From NCBI GenBank assembly GCA_002005505.1, contig MVGU01002073.1:1-11551 (forward strand): a DNA stretch of 11,551 nucleotides, given 5' to 3'. A program made the translations under genes and the position numbers. The notes under the pieces are model-generated. The model ran no database searches. It saw only the letters and a program-made list of their open reading frames with translations, and was not told where the DNA came from. The DNA is from Botryococcus braunii. Taxonomy: Eukaryota; Chlorophyta; Trebouxiophyceae. Shown in pieces: positions 6,704-11,551 of this stretch. Positions within the stretch are counted from its first letter, which is position 1. Every line of letters starts with the position of its first letter.

Positions 6704-8866
6704 ATGGCAGACCGCTGCACTGGAGGGAAGGACAGGGAAATCAACGAGAAGTGGATCAAGGGGCTCAAACAAGGCATGGTAAAGGGAGAGACAGTGCAAG
6801 AATGGTGCCACCGAGTCATCAGTATTGCCGCCTCCCTGGAGGCCAATAACCATCAGCTGAGCGACCGCCAGATCTGCAGGTATATGTATAAGGGACTACC
6901 TGCAGTCTTGCAGAACGACGCTTGGGCAATTACCTCCGCCAAGTCAGACCCCTACAACATGCTGGAGACGATCCTCACTGCCACTGAGAACTTGGAGTAC
7001 CAGGATATCCCGCTGGCAGAGTCAGTGCAAGTCACAGCATCAGCTGCAGCAGTTATGGCAGCAGCAGCAGCAGCCATGCCAGCTCAGGGTGGAATCCCTG
7101 GGCCTCCCCAAGGCGCTGGAGCTGCACCGGGCGCTGGAGCAGCACCAGGAGTGGGAGCTGGAGCACCTGCTGATGGTCAGGCCCCCTATGGCCCTTCTGC
7201 TCACAACGCTGGAGGCAGGGGGCGAGGGTGTGGACGTGGCAGGAGGCCAAAGGAGGAACTGGCGTGTCGCTTCTGCAACGGGACGGGACATTTCTGGAGG
7301 GATTGCCTGGAACTGAAGAGGCTGCAAGCTCTACGTGGCACAATGCAAGCTGCAAGTGCGGGCCCAGCTGCGTGGTGGGGCACTGGAGCTCCTCAGCAAC
7401 AAGCCAGCTGGTGGGATGCTGGCCAGTCCAGAGGAGGCCCTCCCGTGTCAACCTCACATCCTCCTGGATCTGTGTCCACTATCTTCCCCTTCTTCCCAGG
7501 CTGGCATCTCCCACCACCACCTCCTCCAGGTGCTGGTGAGCCTATGTTCGTTTCGTTGAATGTGCTTACCCCTACATCTCATGGGGCTTGCAGTACCTCG
7601 TGGCTGATAGATAGTGGTGCATCGGTGCACCTTGTAAATGATCTGTCTTTACTACACAACCCAGTCATGCATGCTCAACCCCTCCCTCTTCGTTTGGCCA
7701 CTTCTGATGCCAAAGGAGGGATAGTTGCAACTGGGTCTGTGTGTCTGGTCAATGCCAGACAAGAGGTGTTTTGGCTGCATAATGTGCAGTGTGTGCCCAC
7801 TGCACACACTAATCTGATTTCTGTCACAGGAGCCATTCAGGATGGAGCATCATTCCTCACTGACAGTGCAGGTGGGTACACGACCATGAAAGGCCCAGCA
7901 GGCTGGTCTGGTAAGATAGCCAGAGAGCGAGGGCTGTTTTTTTTAGAATGGGTGTGTCCCGTCAAGAGCCAGCATGATGCGCAGCCACAGTCCAGTCCTC
8001 ATGTGGCCTCGTATCATGCCAGGAAAGGGCACGTGTGTACAGATCGACTACTGTGGCATGCAAGGTTGGGGCATCCTGGGGTTACGAGTATGACAAGGTT
8101 GGACAACGAAGACCTGGTCACTGGGATCAATGTGTCCCTTGCTCCATGCTCAGAGTGTTCTCCCCAGTGTGAGTCATGTATACAAGGGAAACATTCTCGC
8201 CCCCCCTTTCCAGCTTCCTCTAGGCCTGCAGAGAGTGTGTTAGATAGAGTGCATGTGGACACAGTGGGTCCCATTTCACCAGCTGCAATCACGGGAGAGC
8301 GTTTTTGGGTTACTGTTGTTGATGAAAAATCCCATCTGATAGCCTCATCGGCAGTGAAGTCGAAAGAAGCCATTCCCAAGGCCCTCACTGAGCTCTTGAA
8401 GTACTGGCAGACATTTCATGAGAAAGTGGTGAAGTGTGTGAGATCTGATAGAGGGACAGAATTTCTGAATCAGCAGTTCAAAGAATTTTGTGCTCAGCAG
8501 GGCACTAAAATGGAGACCTCAGCTCCATCCACGCCTCAGCAAAATGGACTTGCTGAGCGCATGAATCGGACTCTGAAGGAGCGCACAAGGACCCTGTTGG
8601 TGCACGCTGCAGCAGACCCTTCCTTGTGGAAGGAGGCACTGGAGTCTGCCACCCTGCTGTACAACGTGGGCCCCACCACAGGCAGGCCTCTGACCCCTAC
8701 TGAGATGTTCTATGGGGTAAAGCCTGATGTTGCTTCCTTGCGCACATGGGCTGTGTGGCACATGTTCACATTCCCCCAGGTCAGCGGTCTGTATTTGGAC
8801 CAAAGACCATTCCAGGCATGTTCACTGGGTATTGCCCACAGTCCAAGGCCTATAGAGTGTACGTAG
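6704..8866 (+). CDS. E2 Gag C-terminus, protease and integrase core (polyprotein segment)
   Basis: This is the main open stretch of the E2 polyprotein, in the same frame as the gag start. Residues are numbered from the ATG at 6302. The Gag C-terminus has an Ala/Gly/Pro-rich region and a basic GRGRGCGRGRR stretch, then a CX2CX4HX4C zinc knuckle (7265-7306, from residue 322) that should bind RNA. The aspartic protease active site is WLIDSGAS (Asp at 7610, residue 437). Integrase has its HHCC zinc module (WHARLGH at 8054, CESC at 8168) and a catalytic DD35E triad: Asp 8258 (HVDTVGP), Asp 8447 (RSDRGTEF) and Glu 8555 (NGLAERMNR), with 35 residues between the last two. True homology in this frame ends at the G run 8748-8750; the last 40 or so residues to 8866 are out-of-frame translation. 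The ATG at 6704 is not the native start. Confidence 0.93.
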   Translation: MADRCTGGKDREINEKWIKGLKQGMVKGETVQEWCHRVISIAASLEANNHQLSDRQICRYMYKGLPAVLQNDAWAITSAKSDPYNMLETILTATENLEYQDIPLAESVQVTASAAAVMAAAAAAMPAQGGIPGPPQGAGAAPGAGAAPGVGAGAPADGQAPYGPSAHNAGGRGRGCGRGRRPKEELACRFCNGTGHFWRDCLELKRLQALRGTMQAASAGPAAWWGTGAPQQQASWWDAGQSRGGPPVSTSHPPGSVSTIFPFFPGWHLPPPPPPGAGEPMFVSLNVLTPTSHGACSTSWLIDSGASVHLVNDLSLLHNPVMHAQPLPLRLATSDAKGGIVATGSVCLVNARQEVFWLHNVQCVPTAHTNLISVTGAIQDGASFLTDSAGGYTTMKGPAGWSGKIARERGLFFLEWVCPVKSQHDAQPQSSPHVASYHARKGHVCTDRLLWHARLGHPGVTSMTRLDNEDLVTGINVSLAPCSECSPQCESCIQGKHSRPPFPASSRPAESVLDRVHVDTVGPISPAAITGERFWVTVVDEKSHLIASSAVKSKEAIPKALTELLKYWQTFHEKVVKCVRSDRGTEFLNQQFKEFCAQQGTKMETSAPSTPQQNGLAERMNRTLKERTRTLLVHAAADPSLWKEALESATLLYNVGPTTGRPLTPTEMFYGVKPDVASLRTWAVWHMFTFPQVSGLYLDQRPFQACSLGIAHSPRPIECT

Positions 8867-9378
8867 GCAATGGTGTATGGAAAGAGAGCAGGTATGTTAC
8901 ATTCCTTGAGCATTTGAGAGGAGGGGAGAGAGTGGGTATGTCTAAGGTGCAACCTGGATCCTCTCAATGGCTCTCAGGAGCGTCCTTGCAGGGCAGGGGA
9001 GGCAATTCCAATGTCCCCAGCTCACCAACAGCCATTCCCGTGAATTTTTGGGAAGCAGAGGATGACCCAGTGGTGGAGTGCAAGCCCACTGGATCTCCTG
9101 CTACCACTGCCAGCTCTCCAGAGGATCACAGCAGGCTGAGGAGCTCAGTCGGACCTGTGGCTGGAGCCCCCAGCAGCCAGGATGGTTCCCCTGCCACTTC
9201 AAAGACCTCACAGCAGTCATGGTCAGTGCTGGGCCATCTTCAAAATTTAGCTCGGGGGGTGCTGAAGCGCACTCGCAGCTGGACAAACTGCAGAAGATGC
9301 AGGAGGGGGTCAGGTTCCAGGGGAAGTCTCAACATATACTTCCCCAAGAACCACCCTCACAAGGGATCAGCGTTATGA
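8749..9378 (+). pseudogene. E2 integrase C-terminal region and first part of the linker
   Basis: This continues integrase in another frame after a one-base loss in the G run 8748-8750. GCVAHVHIPPGQRSVFGPK and GMFTGYCPQSKAYRVY are the hallmark end of Copia integrase, followed by VWKESRYVTFLEHLRGG. From about 8935 the sequence becomes a Ser/Pro/Thr-rich, low-complexity linker typical of the region between integrase and RT. Homology to E1 holds in this frame to LQNLARG (about 9259) and then moves to another frame at the G6 run 9254-9259 (AEAHSQLDKLQKMQEG), so the part from 9260 to the stop at 9378 is probably out of frame. No catalytic function is expected in the linker. Confidence 0.8.
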
Positions 9379-9670
9379 ACAGCGCCAGGCTAGGAGGGAC
9401 TCAGTAGGGGTCCCCATGCATGACCCTGGCTCAGGCCAGGTACTTGTGAGTGAGCCACCCTCGGTAGGTCTCCCTGATTTGCAGAGGCAGGTTGAGACAG
9501 GGGAGGCTATGCTTGGAGAAGATGTTAGCGAGAAGAGTAGTGGGCTAGAAGTGCCAGCAGCAGGGGAAGCACGTAGCCAAGTTGAGCTGGGAACCAGTCA
9601 TGCTTATGGGGTGCAGCCTGACACAGCAGGCGCAGCTCAGGAAAGTCAGAGTAGTGTACCTAGGTGTTAG
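9359..9670 (+). pseudogene. E2 integrase-RT linker, middle part, ended by TAG
   Basis: The polyprotein frame resumes here (RYEQRQARRDS, matching RYEQRAA of E1) after another one-base shift between about 9336 and 9358. It reads through an acidic, Gly/Ser-rich linker (VSEPPSVGLPDLQRQVETGE) to a TAG at 9668-9670. The same frame continues beyond the stop (SPGERERELLLPP) into RT, so the TAG is a nonsense change or an error, not a natural end. No domain is recognised. Low conservation with E1 apart from short blocks fits a flexible spacer, possibly cleaved by the protease. Confidence 0.65.
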
Positions 9671-11386
9671 TCCAGGAGAGAGAGAGAGCTGCTGCTTCCA
9701 CCTGCATTGAGAAAGGTGAGAGATTGTAATGGTGGAGCGCATGAGTCTGGCAGTTCAAGAGAGAGAGTTGGGGAGGGCTCTGGCAGTTCTGGCTGTACTG
9801 CAGGATCTCAACATAAGGTACAAAATGTACCTTATTCTGGGAACCAGGATCAGAGGAATATAAAAGACAACAGTCCCAGGAGTGCTGACAGTACTGCAGA
9901 GTCTCAGCATAAGGTACAAAATGTACCTTATGTCAAGCTGGGAAAGGTTCACGTGCCATCTAACCTGAGGGAAGCCCAATGCTCCCCTCAGTGGGATTTT
10001 TGGCAACAAGCAATGAGGGAAGAGATGGATTCCCTTGATACCCATGAGGTTCTAGAGTATGTGGACAGACCACATGGACAAAAAGTTATTCCTGTCCATT
10101 GGATATTCTCCACTAAAATTGATGCACATGGGAATGTTACTCGCTTTAAAGCGAGGTTAGTTGCCCAAGGGTGTAGACAGATCCCTGGGATAGATGTTGG
10201 GGAGGTATTTGCACCCACCAGCAGCTATGGGGCAAGGAGGGCTGTGCTGGCAGTGGCTGCCACACAGAATCTGGAGATCCACCAAGTGGATATCAAGACG
10301 GCTTTTCTCAATGGAGAGTTGGAGGAAGAGGTCTATGTGACCCAACCACCAGGATTTGAGAATGGCAACACGAGGGTTGTGTGCAAGCTCAGGAAGGCAC
10401 TATACGGTCTAAAACAAGCCCCACGGGCTTGGCACAAGACCTTGACCGACAAGTTGAGCGTGATGGAGTATAGTGTGTGCAAGAGTGATGCGGGTGTATA
10501 CATCAGGAGGGCCCCTGATGGCAACCTGTCCTTTTTTCTTGTTTATGTTGATGATCTTCTCATAGTTGCCAGATTGGTTGCAGAGATTGAGTGGGGGAAA
10601 GAGTTGTTGAAGAAGGACTTCACCATCCATGATTTGGGAGAGGTGAATGATTTCCTGGGGTGTCAGGTCCTACGCAATAGAGTTCAGAGCACTATTTCCA
10701 TGAGTTGCACTCCCAAGATTGATGCTCTTGTGGAAAAGTTTGGGGTTGCTGATGATGGGCGTGTGGTTGATACCCCCATGTCCAAGGACTTCGTGGCTAG
10801 CAGCAGACCCGAGTCCTCAGATGGTTTGTCACATGGGGCAGGTACCCCACTGCCACCTGGTCATCGGTACTGTGAGTTGATTGGATCGTTGCTATATATT
10901 GCCAATACGACCCGGCCTGACATTTCTCAGGCGGTTGGAGTGTTGTCAAGGTATAGAATGACACCCACTACCTCACACTGGAATGAGGCCATTCGAGTGC
11001 TGAAGTACTTGAGAGATACGAGAGAATTAGCTCTTACTCTGGGTGGAAGGGGGCCTGAGCTAGAAGGCTATGTTGATGCCGACTATGCTGGGGACCTGGA
11101 CCACAGGTATTCCACCACTGGCTATGTTCTATCAGTCTATGGTAGTGCCGTGGTTTGGGGAAGCAAGAAGCAGAGCTCAGTTGCTACCTCAACTGTGCAA
11201 GCCGAGTTTATGGCAGCCGGCCATATTGTGAAGGAAGCCAACTGGCTTAGGGCTTCTTGGAAGAGATTGGAGCTGCACCTTGGAGAGTCAAAATTTTCTG
11301 TGACAACCAAGGATGCATTTCCAATTTACGGAACCCCCTTTATTCCAAATTCACAAGCATGTTGCAGTAAGCTTCCACTATGCTAG
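9671..11386 (+). CDS. E2 reverse transcriptase and RNase H (polyprotein segment)
   Basis: This is the C-terminal enzymatic part of the E2 polyprotein, open from after the TAG at 9668 to 11386. It has no native start codon of its own; it continues the upstream frame. The first 90 or so residues are linker with a duplicated HKVQNVPY block. RT begins near 9938 (KLGKVHVPSNLREAQ) and shows KVIPVHWIFS, FKARLVAQGC, EVFAPTSSY, HQVDIKTAFLNGELEEE (catalytic Asp at 10289), LYGLKQAPRAWH and YVDDLL (YVDD at 10544-10555). RNase H follows, with YVDADYAGD (Asp at 11075 and 11081), YSTTGYV, VVWGSKKQSSVATST and QAEFMAA. The frame is lost at the G run 11250-11252; the residues after KEANWLR to the stop at 11386 are out-of-frame and not native. 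It copies the genomic RNA into DNA inside the virus-like particle. Confidence 0.93.
   Translation, partial: SRRERELLLPPALRKVRDCNGGAHESGSSRERVGEGSGSSGCTAGSQHKVQNVPYSGNQDQRNIKDNSPRSADSTAESQHKVQNVPYVKLGKVHVPSNLREAQCSPQWDFWQQAMREEMDSLDTHEVLEYVDRPHGQKVIPVHWIFSTKIDAHGNVTRFKARLVAQGCRQIPGIDVGEVFAPTSSYGARRAVLAVAATQNLEIHQVDIKTAFLNGELEEEVYVTQPPGFENGNTRVVCKLRKALYGLKQAPRAWHKTLTDKLSVMEYSVCKSDAGVYIRRAPDGNLSFFLVYVDDLLIVARLVAEIEWGKELLKKDFTIHDLGEVNDFLGCQVLRNRVQSTISMSCTPKIDALVEKFGVADDGRVVDTPMSKDFVASSRPESSDGLSHGAGTPLPPGHRYCELIGSLLYIANTTRPDISQAVGVLSRYRMTPTTSHWNEAIRVLKYLRDTRELALTLGGRGPELEGYVDADYAGDLDHRYSTTGYVLSVYGSAVVWGSKKQSSVATSTVQAEFMAAGHIVKEANWLRASWKRLELHLGESKFSVTTKDAFPIYGTPFIPNSQACCSKLPLC
9795..9931 (+). repeat. 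96-bp in-frame duplication with hairpins in the linker
   Basis: GTACTGCAG opens both units (9795 and 9891, period 96, so 32 codons) and each encodes SQHKVQNVPY. Each unit carries a near-perfect hairpin: ATAAGGTACA-AAA-TGTACCTTAT at 9813-9835, and the same with one more pair at 9908-9932. The sequence between the hairpins is less conserved. The DNA arms are kept exactly even at synonymous positions, which suggests a recent duplication or a nucleic-acid role. Confidence 0.85.
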
Positions 11387-11523
11387 GGAAGCTATGCACT
11401 TGGGCAGGTAGATATCCTCTATGTAGAATCTGCTCGAAATGTGGTGACATTATGACCAAGCCACTTGCTAAGCCCGTGTTTGTTGGTCATCGTGATTCAC
11501 TAGGTTTGAGAAGATACACATAA
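11251..11523 (+). pseudogene. E2 RNase H C-terminal end, multiply frameshifted
   Basis: The true continuation of RNase H after the slip at 11250-11252 reads GFLEEIGAAPWRVKIFCDNQG, NLRNPLYSKFT, then SFHYAREAMHLG, then DILYVESARNV, then DIMTKPLAKPVFVGHRDS, ending at TAA 11521-11523, 11 bases before the polypurine tract. The pieces lie in successive frames, with breaks near 11355 (A run), 11405 (C) and 11444-11446. All four blocks have close counterparts in E1. Four single-base losses in about 200 bases is a high density compared with the 1.5 kb before it. Confidence 0.85.
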
Positions 11524-11534
11524 AGCATGCAGGC

Positions 11535-11543
11535 AAGGGGAAG
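11535..11543 (+). other. Polypurine tract of E2
   Basis: AAGGGGAAG lies directly before TGTTGAGT and is identical to the tract of E1 at 3081-3089. It should prime plus-strand synthesis. Confidence 0.87.
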
Positions 11544-11551
11544 TGTTGAGT
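11544..11551 (+). repeat. Start of the 3' LTR of E2, cut by the window end
   Basis: TGTTGAGT matches the first 8 bases of the 5' LTR at 5175-5182. Only these bases are inside the window, so LTR divergence, and therefore insertion age, cannot be measured. Confidence 0.8.

Larger units (their letters stand above)
5175..11551 (+). mobile_element. Ty1/copia LTR retrotransposon E2, nearly full length
   Basis: The parts run in order: 5' LTR, PBS, leader, gag with a CCHC zinc knuckle, protease, integrase, linker, RT, RNase H, polypurine tract and the first 8 bases of the 3' LTR. The domain order (PR-IN-RT-RH) and the single long polyprotein frame fit Copia. If the 3' LTR equals the 5' LTR, the whole element would be about 7.1 kb. 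The polyprotein is interrupted by two in-frame stops (6701, 9668) and about seven one-base shifts, so this copy should not make an intact product as sequenced, though all catalytic motifs are present. It lies in the same orientation as E1. Confidence 0.93.

Noticed and set aside
8738..8760. Programmed frameshift between integrase core and its C-terminal end
   Set aside because: It falls inside a domain, without a clear slippery heptamer, and is explained by one missing G in a run.
9707..11386. An envelope or extra gene beyond gag-pol
   Set aside because: Everything after integrase is linker, RT and RNase H; the sequence goes directly to the polypurine tract, leaving no room for an env-like frame.

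Overview
The window is eukaryotic repeat DNA with no recognisable host gene. It is built from two related Ty1/copia (Pseudoviridae-type) LTR retrotransposons in the same (+) orientation, separated by about 1 kb of unassigned, microsatellite-bearing sequence. Long LTRs, an initiator-tRNA-Met half-molecule type primer-binding site, moderate GC and long (CT)n/(GA)n tracts point to a repeat-rich eukaryotic nuclear genome. A green alga or plant is my guess, but nothing here fixes the taxon.

Region 1 (1-4149), element E1: only the 3' part lies in the window, and it is decayed. It runs from the end of the integrase core through a long integrase-RT linker, reverse transcriptase (YVDD at 2085-2096) and RNase H, to a polypurine tract (3081-3089) and a 3' LTR (3090-4149, about 1060 bp). 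The reading frame is broken by single-base shifts at homopolymers and by a TAA at 2439-2441. The LTR carries 2.4 copies of a 330-bp tandem unit.

Region 2 (4150-5174): no gene seen. It holds a 150-nt (CT)75 microsatellite and, 9 bp before the next element, a 10-nt match to a copia primer-binding site that may be the remains of a third element.

Region 3 (5175-11551), element E2: nearly complete. In order it has a 5' LTR (5175-5877, 703 bp), PBS (5878-5891), leader, gag (zinc knuckle), protease (DSGAS), integrase (HHCC plus DD35E), linker, RT (YVDD at 10544-10555), RNase H, polypurine tract (11535-11543), and the first 8 bases of the 3' LTR at the window edge. This gag-PR-IN-RT-RH order is diagnostic of Copia. 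The polyprotein is interrupted by TGA (6701), TAG (9668) and about seven apparent one-base deletions, so as sequenced E2 is not autonomous.

The most interesting points are structural. Both LTRs were enlarged by tandem duplication of the same internal segment. The 5' LTR of E2 ends with a 10-nt copy of the primer-tRNA sequence that can fold onto the adjacent PBS. A hairpin-forming motif (CATAAGGTAC) recurs in the LTR of E2 and in its integrase-RT linker. All single-base frame breaks that I could place by comparing domains go in the same direction, mostly at homopolymers, so some may be consensus errors rather than real decay.
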